A stretch of 64,000 nucleotides of DNA from NCBI GenBank assembly GCA_021648145.1, contig JAKITI010000006.1, forward strand, positions 1 through 64,000, given 5' to 3'. The translations under genes and the position numbers were made by a program. The notes beneath the pieces were generated by a model. The model was not told the origin of the DNA, ran no database searches, and saw only the letters and a program-made list of their open reading frames with translations. Below, piece after piece: positions 50,824-59,569 of the stretch; position 1 is the stretch's first letter; each line of letters starts with the position of its first letter. This stretch comes from Gammaproteobacteria bacterium. GTDB lineage: Bacteria > Pseudomonadota > Gammaproteobacteria > JAADGQ01.

Positions 50824-52169
50824 AGGATATTATAAAGGTGGTGGCTGGCCGTGTTATGTCACTGTCAGCAACGATACACAACGATGAAATCGGGTTAACA
50901 CTCAGACTGGCATTTCGTATTTTCCTCATTCTTTTTGCTTATTACCTGCTTAAACCAGCCCGTGAATCTTTTATCCTCACTGATGGTAGTGCAGAGCTAC
51001 GCAGTTATTCGGTGGCTTTGCAGGCGCTGGTGCTTTTCATTGTTATTCCGTTATATAGCATGTTATATAAACGTGTCACGGGTGGAAAGCTCTACGACAG
51101 AATCACGATTTTTTTTGTGGTGACACTGATGGGTTTCTGGTTGGCTGGGGTTAATGGCTTTGCGATCAGTGTGCCGTTTTTTATCTGGCTGGGTATTTTC
51201 AGTGTCACACAAGTTGCCCAATTCTGGGCATTGGTGACAGACCTTCATCAGCCTAAATCAGGTAAAAGGTTGTTTGCAATTATCGGGTTTGGTGGTTCTT
51301 TAGGGGCGGTGCTAGGCTCCAGTTTTGCCTCAGAGCTGTTTGCTTATTTTGGCCCATACACTTTGTTGTTACTGGCTGCGGCTATTCTTTTACTCAGTAG
51401 TCTGGCAGTACGCATCAATATTCCAAATCAAGCTGTTGCCACTCGAGCCGAAAAGGCAGTTGATTGGAATGCCATGCTGGGCGGTTTGCACTTGGTGATG
51501 AAATTACCTTATCTGCGTATTCTGGCCATATTCGTTGTATTGCTTAATTGTGTTAATTCAATTGGCGAATATATTTTGGCAAGCATGGTTGTTGATCATT
51601 TTTCTGATATCACTTCCAGTGAGGAACGAGGCATTTTGATTGGCGAATTTTATTCGGACTTTTTTTTCTGGGTAAATCTAGCCAGTTTGCTATTACAGTT
51701 TTTTATTGTTTCAAGAATTTATCGCTTGATTGGTGTGTCGGGAGCAATAGTATTACTGCCCTTAATTACAACCATAGGCTATACACTGATTGCATTTTTC
51801 CCGATTTTTGCAGTGGTGCGTATAATCAAAATTATCGAAAACAGTACCGATTACTCGATAACTTCAACCAGTCGCCACGCACTCTTTCTTCCAGTGTGTA
51901 CTGACTCAAAATACTTGGGAAAAACCACGATTGATACCTTCTTCTGGCGGCTTGGTGATCTGATACAGGCTGGGGTCGTTTTTACAGGTACCGCTCTGTT
52001 CAAGTTAGAGCTTGGTGCCTTTGCGGTAATCAATATTTTACTTTCATTGTTGTGGTTATGGGTGGGTATAAAGATCGGACGGTATTATAAATACTACACA
52101 CAGCAGTCGGCGCTTACCGGTAACATCGATATGATTACTCCTATATCTTCCAAAAAACCAGCACCCTGA
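50820..52169 (+). CDS. NTT-type (ATP/ADP carrier-like) membrane transporter
   Basis: 449 residues with about 11-12 membrane helices. The N-terminal AYYLLKPARESFIL near residue 41 and later segments (FGGSLGAVLGSS near 152) resemble the Npt1/Npt2 and NTT branch of MFS-like proteins, which in Rickettsia, Chlamydia and plastids exchange ATP for ADP; bacterial free-living members are poorly studied. It is the last gene of the operon and follows the exported kinase by an ATGA overlap. Substrate is not known; nucleotide transport is inferred from family. Confidence 0.75.
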   Translation: MKDIIKVVAGRVMSLSATIHNDEIGLTLRLAFRIFLILFAYYLLKPARESFILTDGSAELRSYSVALQALVLFIVIPLYSMLYKRVTGGKLYDRITIFFVVTLMGFWLAGVNGFAISVPFFIWLGIFSVTQVAQFWALVTDLHQPKSGKRLFAIIGFGGSLGAVLGSSFASELFAYFGPYTLLLLAAAILLLSSLAVRINIPNQAVATRAEKAVDWNAMLGGLHLVMKLPYLRILAIFVVLLNCVNSIGEYILASMVVDHFSDITSSEERGILIGEFYSDFFFWVNLASLLLQFFIVSRIYRLIGVSGAIVLLPLITTIGYTLIAFFPIFAVVRIIKIIENSTDYSITSTSRHALFLPVCTDSKYLGKTTIDTFFWRLGDLIQAGVVFTGTALFKLELGAFAVINILLSLLWLWVGIKIGRYYKYYTQQSALTGNIDMITPISSKKPAP

Positions 52170-52224
52170 TTGCTAATAGCTTATGATCTATCAGGAACAT
52201 AGGTATCTGCACGAACCCTGATAT

Positions 52225-52249
52225 GAGGTTTCTATTTGGGGGTTAGGGT
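52225..52249 (+). repeat. 25-bp direct repeat, copy 2 (right of the glycan cluster)
   Basis: GAGGTTTCTATTTGGGGGTT then AGGGT matches 40130-40154 at 22 of 25 positions. It lies in the 155-bp gap between the transporter gene and convergent ung. Confidence 0.6.
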
Positions 52250-52324
52250 GTGAGCATAATCAAAAAGTTGGCGCTGTAATTTTTATTGGTTGTTATCTGG
52301 GTATTATTGAGTAATTTTATACAG

Positions 52325-53041
52325 CTAAATAGAACACCGCTTAAGCAACCAATGAATAGGTAATTTTCCTTGCTTCTCTAAATACTCATTAGCCTGTGAA
52401 AAACAACCCGAGCCCATGAAGGCGACAAAATTCTTGCCTGTTTTCATGGCTCCCAATGGGCTTGGATGAGAGGTTTTAATGACACAATGTTTTGATCTGT
52501 CCACCACTGAGCAGACATTATGAGCAAAGCGCCCCCACGCTAAAAACACCACTCCTTGTTTATGCTCATTAATATGCTGAATACAAGCATTGGTAAATTT
52601 TAACCAACCTTGCTTGCTATGACTGTTGGCCTGCGAGGCGCGTACCGTTAAAGAGGCATTTAATAACAACACACCTTGCTTCGCCCAAGCTTCTAAATTG
52701 CCTGATGTTGGTATAACCATACCCAAATCACGATGAAGCTCTTTGTAGATATTACGCAGAGAAGGGGGGATTTTGATGCCGTCAGGCACACTAAAACTTA
52801 AGCCGTGAGCCTGCCCTTCGCCATGATAGGGATCTTGCCCGACAATCACGACCTTAACATCATCAAAGGGCGTGTATAAAAAGGCGTTAAACCATTGATC
52901 GTTTGGCGGATAAATCACCGCCCCGCCTTTCATTTCAGACTGCAAAAACTCTCGTAACTTAAGCATGTACTCTTGTGAGAATTCACGTTCAAAATATGCT
53001 TTCCAAGCCGGACCAAGTTGATCAATGATTTTATTCACCAT
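52325..53041 (-). CDS. ung: Uracil-DNA glycosylase
   Basis: 238 residues. Ung removes uracil from DNA in base-excision repair. Signatures: VVIVGQDPYHGEGQAHGLSF near residues 60-80 (catalytic Asp and uracil-binding residues), LLLNASLTVR near 120, VVFLAWGRFA near 160 and TSHPSPLGA near 188 (DNA intercalation loop with His). ATG 53041 gives the correct N-terminus; the longer frame to 53113 lies inside the upstream DUF445 gene. Confidence 0.96.
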   Translation of the reverse strand: MVNKIIDQLGPAWKAYFEREFSQEYMLKLREFLQSEMKGGAVIYPPNDQWFNAFLYTPFDDVKVVIVGQDPYHGEGQAHGLSFSVPDGIKIPPSLRNIYKELHRDLGMVIPTSGNLEAWAKQGVLLLNASLTVRASQANSHSKQGWLKFTNACIQHINEHKQGVVFLAWGRFAHNVCSVVDRSKHCVIKTSHPSPLGAMKTGKNFVAFMGSGCFSQANEYLEKQGKLPIHWLLKRCSI

Positions 53042-53043
53042 GT

Positions 53044-53748
53044 CTACAAAACAATCGCAGCTGATAACAGGCCGATCAGCCCACCAAACACTCCGCCCCA
53101 AACCACCAGCCAACCGAGGTGCTCTTTAATCATCTGTTGAACCATCTCTTTGACCAGTTGTGGTGTAAGTTCTTCCAGACGTGCGTCAATAATCTCGGCA
53201 ACTTTAGCGCGAATATCGGCCATCACTTCGGGTTGATCAATCTCCTCTTGCAGTAGTTGCTTAAATGACTCTTTTTCGGATAGTTCGATGATCGACTCTT
53301 TCATACTGGCAATAAAGGGTTCTTTCAGAGGTGTCAAAGCCTCTACGCCACCTAACATGCCAAGCATACTACCGAATGACGAGTTCATGATCACTTCAAC
53401 TAAGCGATCAAAGGATGGGGAGAGGTCGACCTTCTCAATCACGGGGCCAATTTTCAGTGTCGAGTGAGTCGCACCACCTGAAACAAACCTATCAATATTT
53501 TCCTCGGTAAAAAACTGCTCCATCATCAGCGTTTTGATTGCAGTTTTAAAGGCTTCAAAACGTGCAGGAATCACTCCAGACCCCACCAACCCAGGGACTT
53601 TTTCAAACAACATGTGAACCGCCAGCCAGTTGGTTAACGCACCCGACAAAGCAAACAGGCCGACCATCATAATCAAATCGCACTGCAAGCCCCAGCCCAG
53701 CGCAAGAACTGTGGCTGCAATCAGGTTCGTTAGAATATTTTTGTTCAT
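53044..53748 (-). CDS. DUF445-family membrane protein
   Basis: 234 residues. An N-terminal hydrophobic pair (residues about 8-45) includes the family motif LTNWLAVHMLFEK, and a C-terminal helix (WLVVWGGVFGGLIGLLSAA) ends the protein; the middle is helical and charged. DUF445 proteins are widespread inner-membrane proteins with no proven role. It lies 2 bp before ung and 57 bp after the AMMECR1-type gene. Confidence 0.8.
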   Translation of the reverse strand: MNKNILTNLIAATVLALGWGLQCDLIMMVGLFALSGALTNWLAVHMLFEKVPGLVGSGVIPARFEAFKTAIKTLMMEQFFTEENIDRFVSGGATHSTLKIGPVIEKVDLSPSFDRLVEVIMNSSFGSMLGMLGGVEALTPLKEPFIASMKESIIELSEKESFKQLLQEEIDQPEVMADIRAKVAEIIDARLEELTPQLVKEMVQQMIKEHLGWLVVWGGVFGGLIGLLSAAIVL

Positions 53749-53805
53749 TTATTAATTTCCTTTTTTAAAAATAATTTTTTATTTTCCTGGCTACACGACA
53801 ACCGA

Positions 53806-54396
53806 TCAAACTTCCGCCCCAAACGAAAAAGTCGTATAGCGCTCAACTTTGATGGTGTCTGACCAATAATCTTCGGGCAAACCTGCTTTCTGTTTAAGGT
53901 GTTTTAAAAAGCTGACTTTATCCGGCAAGCTTTCCCAAACACTGGGTAAAAACGTACCCCGATGATAAGCTTCAGATAATATCAAACCATCAATATTGGG
54001 GCGAATTTTTTCCAGTAGATCCTCTTCACTTTCAAACAAAATCAGTTCTGGTTTTGACAAAATAGAGATATGAATATCGAGATGCGGATACTCACTCTCA
54101 GAAAGAGTTGGAAAACGTGGGTCTCTAAATGCCGCAGCAAAAGCATTTTGTGCAACATCCTCAACCAGTGGGCGGCCTGCACTTAATCGACCCATGCAGC
54201 CTCGCAATTTTTCATTCACCTCTAAAGTCACAAATGTTGCAGCAATATGCATCAATGATGACGGATAATCATTTAACTCAACATGTAATGGCTTGCCGCT
54301 TTGCAGGCCAGACTGAATTGATTTCGCAGCGATGGATAAAAGCTGCACCTGCTCTTTTTCGCTATAAGGAAGATCAGTAGAAAGCATAAGCACCAT
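53806..54396 (-). CDS. amrA: AmmeMemoRadiSam system protein A (AMMECR1 family)
   Basis: 196 residues. The signature LRGCMGRL near residue 65 is the conserved LRGCIG motif of AMMECR1 proteins, and SEAYHRGTFLPSVW near 140 is also characteristic. The family is conserved from archaea to humans without a settled enzyme activity. It overlaps the MEMO-family gene by 23 bp (ATG 54396; ATG 54387 also possible), and a radical SAM gene diverges from that gene, completing the three-gene system. Confidence 0.92.
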   Translation of the reverse strand: MVLMLSTDLPYSEKEQVQLLSIAAKSIQSGLQSGKPLHVELNDYPSSLMHIAATFVTLEVNEKLRGCMGRLSAGRPLVEDVAQNAFAAAFRDPRFPTLSESEYPHLDIHISILSKPELILFESEEDLLEKIRPNIDGLILSEAYHRGTFLPSVWESLPDKVSFLKHLKQKAGLPEDYWSDTIKVERYTTFSFGAEV

Positions 54397-55159
54397 ACCC
54401 CACGACTCGGCTTTTATCTCCGGCGGTATCCCCTGAATTTCTCAAATCAAGCGTTTGACATTGTAAGTGATGTTTTTTAGCCAATTTCAGCAAGCCATTT
54501 ACCGGATAAGCACCACACGCCATTTCACCCGAAATGTGATCAAGTTGCAGTTGCTCTATGGCTGAAGTGGTCTGCCGATCAATTATTTGTGCAGAAAGAT
54601 AGTCATGAAAATGGCTTAAATCAGAGCTGATCACAAAAAGTGTTGCCGGATCATCCCAAAAAAGTTCCAGCACCTCCATCACATCACTGGCTTCCATCTG
54701 ACCCACAACAATAGGCACTAGACAAAATTCATTCAGTACCATTTGTAAAAAAGGCAGCTGGACTTCCAGACTGTGCTCTTCCTGATGGGCGAGATCACTC
54801 AATTGAACATAGGGTTGCTGCAAGAGATTTTTCACCGTCTCGGCATCAATCGGAATATCACCCAACGGGGTTCGAAAGTATTCCGCACCGCTCAAAGCAC
54901 AGCCCGACACAGCCACACGATGTGCAGGCCCCAGCAACACAACGCGACGAATTTTACCTTTCATCGGCTCTAAAAGTTTGTAAGCACTTGCGGCCACCTC
55001 ACCGGAATAGATATAACCTGCATGAGGGGCAATAATTGCTCTTGGTTTAATGTCACTCACAGCGGCTTTGTTTAACATTTCACTCAGTGAATGTTGTAGC
55101 AGCTCCGCATCCTCAGGGTAAAAAACCCCAGCAACCGCAGGTTCTCTTATAGCTGTCAT
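54374..55159 (-). CDS. amrB: AmmeMemoRadiSam system protein B (MEMO1 family)
   Basis: About 261 residues, fold related to class III extradiol dioxygenases. Conserved metal/active-site residues are visible: IAPHAGYIYSG near residue 45, GPAHRVAVSG near 80, SSDLSHFHDYL near 185 and the Cys of MACGAYPVNG near 217. Human MEMO1 binds copper or iron; the bacterial substrate is unknown. ATG 55159 is preceded by GAGGTG at good distance, so preferred over the GTG at 55168. First gene of an operon with amrA, DUF445 and ung. Confidence 0.92.
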   Translation of the reverse strand: MTAIREPAVAGVFYPEDAELLQHSLSEMLNKAAVSDIKPRAIIAPHAGYIYSGEVAASAYKLLEPMKGKIRRVVLLGPAHRVAVSGCALSGAEYFRTPLGDIPIDAETVKNLLQQPYVQLSDLAHQEEHSLEVQLPFLQMVLNEFCLVPIVVGQMEASDVMEVLELFWDDPATLFVISSDLSHFHDYLSAQIIDRQTTSAIEQLQLDHISGEMACGAYPVNGLLKLAKKHHLQCQTLDLRNSGDTAGDKSRVVGYGAYAFY

Positions 55160-55238
55160 TGCAATCACCTCTATTAAGCACTATATATTTAAGTATAAGG
55201 TCGATACGGTCATTATCCAATGTTATCGGAGCAGGCGC

Positions 55239-56354
55239 ATGGCAAATTCTGAATACAAAACAACGAAATATTGGCATAAACTGGATGACGGACGAGTTCA
55301 GTGTGATTTGTGTCCACGCGACTGCAAGTTGCATGAAGGCCAGCAAGGTTTGTGTTTTGTTCGTGCAAATTATGGTGAGCAAATTGTAAGTACGACTTAT
55401 GGTCGCTCCAGCGGTTACTGCATTGATCCGATCGAAAAAAAACCGCTCAACCATTTCCTGCCTGGCACACCCGTTCTCTCATTTGGCACGGCAGGTTGTA
55501 ATCTGGCCTGTAAATATTGTCAAAATTGGGACATGAGCAAGTCTCGTGAAATGGATACCTTGGCGGATCAGGCTTCCCCTGAGCTCATTGCTCAAGTCGC
55601 CGAACAAACAGGTTGCCGCAGTGTTGCCTACACCTACAATGACCCCGTTATATTTTTAGAATACGCAGTCGATACCGCCATCGCCTGCAAAGAGAGAAAT
55701 ATCAAATCAGTCGCTGTCACTGCGGGCTATATTTGTGATGAACCCCGCAAAGAGTTTTTTGCTCATATGGATGCGGCCAACATTGACCTTAAGGCATTTA
55801 CCGAGCGCTTCTACCACAAATTAACCGGCTCACACCTCAGTAATATTCTTGATACGCTGCTGTATGTAAAACATGAAACAGATGTGTGGCTGGAGCTCAC
55901 CACTTTATTGATTCCTGGCGAAAATGACTCTGCTCAGGAGGTCGAAAAAATGACACAATGGGTGGCTGAAAAACTCGGGCCTGACGTGCCTATGCATTTC
56001 ACCGCATTTCATCCCGACTGGAAAATGCAGAATTATCCCTCGACCACTATGGAATCACTCATACAAGCACGAGAAATCGCACTGAAAAATGGGGTTCGCT
56101 ATGTTTACACCGGCAATGTTCACGACAAAAAAGGGGAAAGCACTTATTGCCATGAGTGTGGAGAACGGCTCATTGGCCGTGACTGGTATGTTTTAAGTGA
56201 CTGGAACATAGGACATAACGGCGCTTGTAAAAAATGTGGCACTCAATGCAGTGGCGTGTTTGAAAAGGAAATGGGCACTTGGGGAGCCAGAAGCCAACCC
56301 ATCAGATTAAGTGACTTTAGGTTAAGCAAGTTTACTGTAGATATTTATATGTAA
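55239..56354 (+). CDS. amrS: AmmeMemoRadiSam system radical SAM protein
   Basis: 371 residues. The radical SAM cluster motif is CNLACKYC near residue 87 (CxxxCxxC). Extra cysteines occur N-terminally (CDLCPRDCKL...GLCFVR near 22-45) and C-terminally (CHEC near 305, CKKCGTQC near 331), suggesting additional metal sites. The family is PflA-like but is not a known pyruvate-formate-lyase activator. GGAG lies before the ATG. Divergent from amrB with 79 bp between the two starts. Confidence 0.93.
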   Translation: MANSEYKTTKYWHKLDDGRVQCDLCPRDCKLHEGQQGLCFVRANYGEQIVSTTYGRSSGYCIDPIEKKPLNHFLPGTPVLSFGTAGCNLACKYCQNWDMSKSREMDTLADQASPELIAQVAEQTGCRSVAYTYNDPVIFLEYAVDTAIACKERNIKSVAVTAGYICDEPRKEFFAHMDAANIDLKAFTERFYHKLTGSHLSNILDTLLYVKHETDVWLELTTLLIPGENDSAQEVEKMTQWVAEKLGPDVPMHFTAFHPDWKMQNYPSTTMESLIQAREIALKNGVRYVYTGNVHDKKGESTYCHECGERLIGRDWYVLSDWNIGHNGACKKCGTQCSGVFEKEMGTWGARSQPIRLSDFRLSKFTVDIYM

Positions 56355-56384
56355 TTTTCGTATATTGCGTGCTGTATGTATATC

Positions 56385-56474
56385 TTGGTCAGCACCCGCC
56401 GTAATTTCCCAGCACTGGATCATCGCCGACAGTGAGTAGACCTGCCCAGGAAATTCTGCACCAGACCTTTGGTT
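56385..56474 (+). repeat. Direct repeat of nit-recQ junction, copy 2
   Basis: Matches 32535-32624. Bases 56391-56434 still encode STRRNFPALDHRRQ and a TGA, the last 14 residues of Nit in frame, although the rest of nit is absent; this TGA overlaps the recQ GTG. Hence an ancestral nit-recQ pair with overlapping stop and start can be reconstructed. Confidence 0.85.
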
Positions 56475-58234
56475 ACGAACAATTTCGTGATTCACAGGAA
56501 GCCATCATTAATCAACTGATTGATGGCGGTGATGCCATGGTACTCATGCCAACAGGCGGTGGAAAATCGCTTTGTTATCAAATTCCGGCCATTGCCAGAA
56601 AGGGTGTTGGCATCGTAATATCGCCTCTCATTGCATTGATGCAAAATCAGGTTCATGCACTGCAACAGGTTGGCGTACGTGCTGCATTCCTAAATTCCAG
56701 TTTAGACTTTCAAAAAGCACAACAGATTGAGCAACAACTGTTCAATCGTGAATTGGATCTGCTCTACATTGCGCCAGAACGATTAATGAACCCGCGTATG
56801 CTGAACATGCTATCTCGTCTCGATATCGCACTATTCGCGATTGATGAAGCTCATTGTGTTTCACAATGGGGGCATGATTTCAGACCCGAATACCATCAGC
56901 TCACCATTCTGCATGAACGCTTTCCCAAGATACCACGCATTGCCTTGACGGCCACCGCCGACCAAGCCACGCGTAGTGAAATCATCACTCAACTGGGGCT
57001 GGAACAAGCACAAATTTTTATTAGTGGCTTTGATCGCCCCAATATTACCTACCGTATTAATCAATACCAGAATCAGCGCGATCAACTATTAAAATTTCTA
57101 CAGCGTGAGCATAAAGGTGATTCTGGCATCGTTTATTGCCTGTCACGTAAAAAAGTAGAAACGATTGCTGACTGGCTCAGCAACAAAGGCTTTAATGCCC
57201 TGCCTTATCACGCCAAGCTACCTGGCACTGTACGCGAGCAAAACCAAACCCGCTTCCTTAATGAGGAGAGCATTATCATCGTCGCAACCATTGCTTTTGG
57301 CATGGGAATCGACAAACCCGATGTACGCTTTGTAGCTCACCTTGATCTACCCAAAAGTATTGAAGCTTATTATCAAGAGACGGGACGTGCAGGGCGCGAT
57401 GGTCGGCCCGCTAATGCCTGGATGTCGTATGGCTTGCAGAACGTCGTCACGTTGCGCCAAATGCTGGACTCATCCGAGGCGAGTGAAAGCCAGAAACGTA
57501 TTGAGCGCTATAAACTTGATACCATGCTGGGACTTTGTGAGATCACATCGTGTCGCCGCCAAACCTTGCTTAATTACTTTGATGATCCGCTTGATAAACC
57601 GTGTGGTAACTGTGATAACTGCCTCGAACCGGTAGAGACCTGGGATGCCTCTGTCGCTGTACAAAAGCTGCTTTCGTGTATTTATCGCACAGGCCAACGC
57701 TTTGGTGCAGGTTATATTATTGAAATTTTACTGGGCAAAGAAAACACCCGAATTCAGCAATTAGGCCACCATAAATTGCCCACCTATGGCATCGGTGATG
57801 AGCTCAATGCCAATCAGTGGCGCTCCATTCTCAGGCAATTAGTCGCCAAAGGGCTATTGGATGTTGATATTGAATATGGCACGTTTCGCCTCACCGAAGA
57901 GTGCCGTCCTATTCTTAAAGGTCAGCAAAAACTGCTTTTACGCCAGGACAAAACTCCAGAAAAAAATCGTCCCAGCCGTCGTAAACAAGTAACTTTCAGC
58001 ACGGAGAAACAAGAAGCGTTATGGCATGCGCTGCGCAAACGCCGCCGAGAGATTGCAGAAGATCAAAACGTTCCACCCTATATCATTTTTCCAGATACTA
58101 CGTTGATTGAAATGGTTGACCACCTACCTCAAACACTAGAGCAGCTCAGCCATGTTTCAGGAGTAGGCACCGTAAAACTGGAGCGCTATGGCAATGCATT
58201 TCTTGAGGTTTTGAGTGATAATGAACTGTGTTAA
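56432..58234 (+). CDS. recQ: ATP-dependent DNA helicase RecQ
   Basis: 600 residues. RecQ is a 3'-5' superfamily 2 helicase of recombination repair. Motifs: LMPTGGGKSLCYQ (Walker A) near residue 38, IDEAHCVSQWGHDFRP near 138, ALTATAD near 173, and YQETGRAGRDGRPA near 315. The RecQ-C zinc site uses CEITSCRRQ and CGNCDNC near 367-395, followed by a winged helix and a C-terminal HRDC domain (about 525-600). Start is GTG 56432, the only start fitting the family's N-terminus; it overlaps the TGA of the nit 3' remnant. Confidence 0.95.
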   Translation: MSRPAQEILHQTFGYEQFRDSQEAIINQLIDGGDAMVLMPTGGGKSLCYQIPAIARKGVGIVISPLIALMQNQVHALQQVGVRAAFLNSSLDFQKAQQIEQQLFNRELDLLYIAPERLMNPRMLNMLSRLDIALFAIDEAHCVSQWGHDFRPEYHQLTILHERFPKIPRIALTATADQATRSEIITQLGLEQAQIFISGFDRPNITYRINQYQNQRDQLLKFLQREHKGDSGIVYCLSRKKVETIADWLSNKGFNALPYHAKLPGTVREQNQTRFLNEESIIIVATIAFGMGIDKPDVRFVAHLDLPKSIEAYYQETGRAGRDGRPANAWMSYGLQNVVTLRQMLDSSEASESQKRIERYKLDTMLGLCEITSCRRQTLLNYFDDPLDKPCGNCDNCLEPVETWDASVAVQKLLSCIYRTGQRFGAGYIIEILLGKENTRIQQLGHHKLPTYGIGDELNANQWRSILRQLVAKGLLDVDIEYGTFRLTEECRPILKGQQKLLLRQDKTPEKNRPSRRKQVTFSTEKQEALWHALRKRRREIAEDQNVPPYIIFPDTTLIEMVDHLPQTLEQLSHVSGVGTVKLERYGNAFLEVLSDNELC

Positions 58235-58292
58235 CTACCACTATTTTGCTCTCCATAATAATTAACTAACCCTGAATTCAGACCCAATAACA

Positions 58293-58643
58293 ATGACTCA
58301 AAAATCAATTATAAAACCAAAAATGATGCACTACCGCCACCACTTATCCGTGTGCGTTGGGCCACGTTGCACACAAAATGAAGATGGACAAAAGCTGTAT
58401 GATTCATTAAAAGAAAAGTTTGAATTGGCAGGATTAGATGAAGGCGATCTACGCGTGAAACGCTCACGCGCCACCTGCTTTGGTGCTTGCAAAGGCACAG
58501 GGCCATTGATTTGTGTGCAACCAGACGGTGTGTGGTATTACAATGTGAATGATCACAACATGGACCGAATCATCACCGGTCACTTAATCAACGATAAGCC
58601 TATCTCTGATCTTGTTTTTCATCAAGGCTCAACGAATACATAA
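58293..58643 (+). CDS. Thioredoxin-like [2Fe-2S] ferredoxin
   Basis: 116 residues. The pattern CVGPRC near residue 21 and CFGACKGTGPLICV near 62-75 gives the four cysteines of thioredoxin-fold [2Fe-2S] ferredoxins (CobW/CbiW-associated and NuoE-like small ferredoxins). Its stop overlaps the cbiB start by one base, so it belongs to the cobalamin operon. An electron-donor role in corrinoid metabolism, such as cobalt reduction, is a plausible inference. ATG at 58323 or 58326 are alternative starts. Confidence 0.82.
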   Translation: MTQKSIIKPKMMHYRHHLSVCVGPRCTQNEDGQKLYDSLKEKFELAGLDEGDLRVKRSRATCFGACKGTGPLICVQPDGVWYYNVNDHNMDRIITGHLINDKPISDLVFHQGSTNT

Positions 58644-59542
58644 TGTACACCACACTGACCTTATTATTCGCTATTTTCCTTGACTCCACTTTAGGTGAGC
58701 CAAGGCACAAACACCCACTCGTTGGTTTTGGTCGTTTCGTCAATTTTGCAGAAAAAACCCTCTACCAATCCAGCCGAATGCGCGGTGTCATTGCCACCTT
58801 GCTATTACTCGTACCACTGATATTTATCACCTACATCATTGCTGACATTCCCCTCATTGGCTTTCTATTTGAAGTCACCGTGCTCTACCTTGCAATAGGT
58901 GCGCACAGTTTGGCAGAGCATGCGATGAGAGTGTATGACGCATTAAAAGAGGGTGATTTAAAATCAGCCAGAATAAGTGTGAGCAACCTGGTCAGCCGTG
59001 ATACTGAATCTATGAATGAAAATGATACCGCTCGGGCGACAATAGAGTCCGTATTAGAGAATGGCAATGATGCAGTATTTGGCGCACTGTTCTGGTTTAT
59101 TGTTGCAGGCGCACCTGGCGTGGTGCTTTATCGTTTAACCAATACACTGGATGCGATGTGGGGCTATAAAACAGAACGGTATTTTCACTTTGGCTGGGCC
59201 GCTGCACGACTTGATGATCTGCTCAACTATATTCCTGCCCGACTCACCGCACTCACTTATGCACTTTTAGGTCACTTCGAAACAGCCATACGCTGTTGGC
59301 GCACTCAAGGCCACCGCTGGAAAAGCCCAAACGCTGGGCCTGTGATGGCCGCAGGTGCGGGCGCTCTGAATATTAAATTGGGCGGTGCTGCGGTTTATCA
59401 TGGCACATTGAAAGAACAGACTATTTTAGGGGAAGGCCAACCCGCCGAAGCGGATGATATCCCTCGCGCCGTAAAATTAGTCAAAAATGGGACTTGGCTC
59501 TGGATTGGTGTCGCTATTTTCAGTGCCCTGTTTTTACTGTAA
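58643..59542 (+). CDS. cbiB: Adenosylcobinamide-phosphate synthase (CbiB/CobD type)
   Basis: 299 residues, about five membrane segments. CbiB joins adenosylcobyric acid with aminopropanol phosphate (or aminopropanol) in the membrane. Family marks: LDSTLGEPRHKHPLVGFGR near residues 13-31, LVSRDTESMNENDTARATIES near 116-136, and PNAGPVMAAGAGAL near 230. TAATG overlap with the ferredoxin gene. Confidence 0.93.
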   Translation: MYTTLTLLFAIFLDSTLGEPRHKHPLVGFGRFVNFAEKTLYQSSRMRGVIATLLLLVPLIFITYIIADIPLIGFLFEVTVLYLAIGAHSLAEHAMRVYDALKEGDLKSARISVSNLVSRDTESMNENDTARATIESVLENGNDAVFGALFWFIVAGAPGVVLYRLTNTLDAMWGYKTERYFHFGWAAARLDDLLNYIPARLTALTYALLGHFETAIRCWRTQGHRWKSPNAGPVMAAGAGALNIKLGGAAVYHGTLKEQTILGEGQPAEADDIPRAVKLVKNGTWLWIGVAIFSALFLL

Positions 59543-59569
59543 TCTCTCTGCATTTTTGGAGAAACATCG

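Noticed and set aside
54872-54885. tRNA T-arm-like GGTTCGAAA
   Set aside because: Lies within amrB in the reading frame; no acceptor or anticodon stem can be formed. No tRNA gene was found in the window.
58235-58292. Cobalamin riboswitch before the cob operon
   Set aside because: The gap is only 58 bp and lacks a B12-box-like sequence; the aptamer needs far more room. None is seen before metH either.
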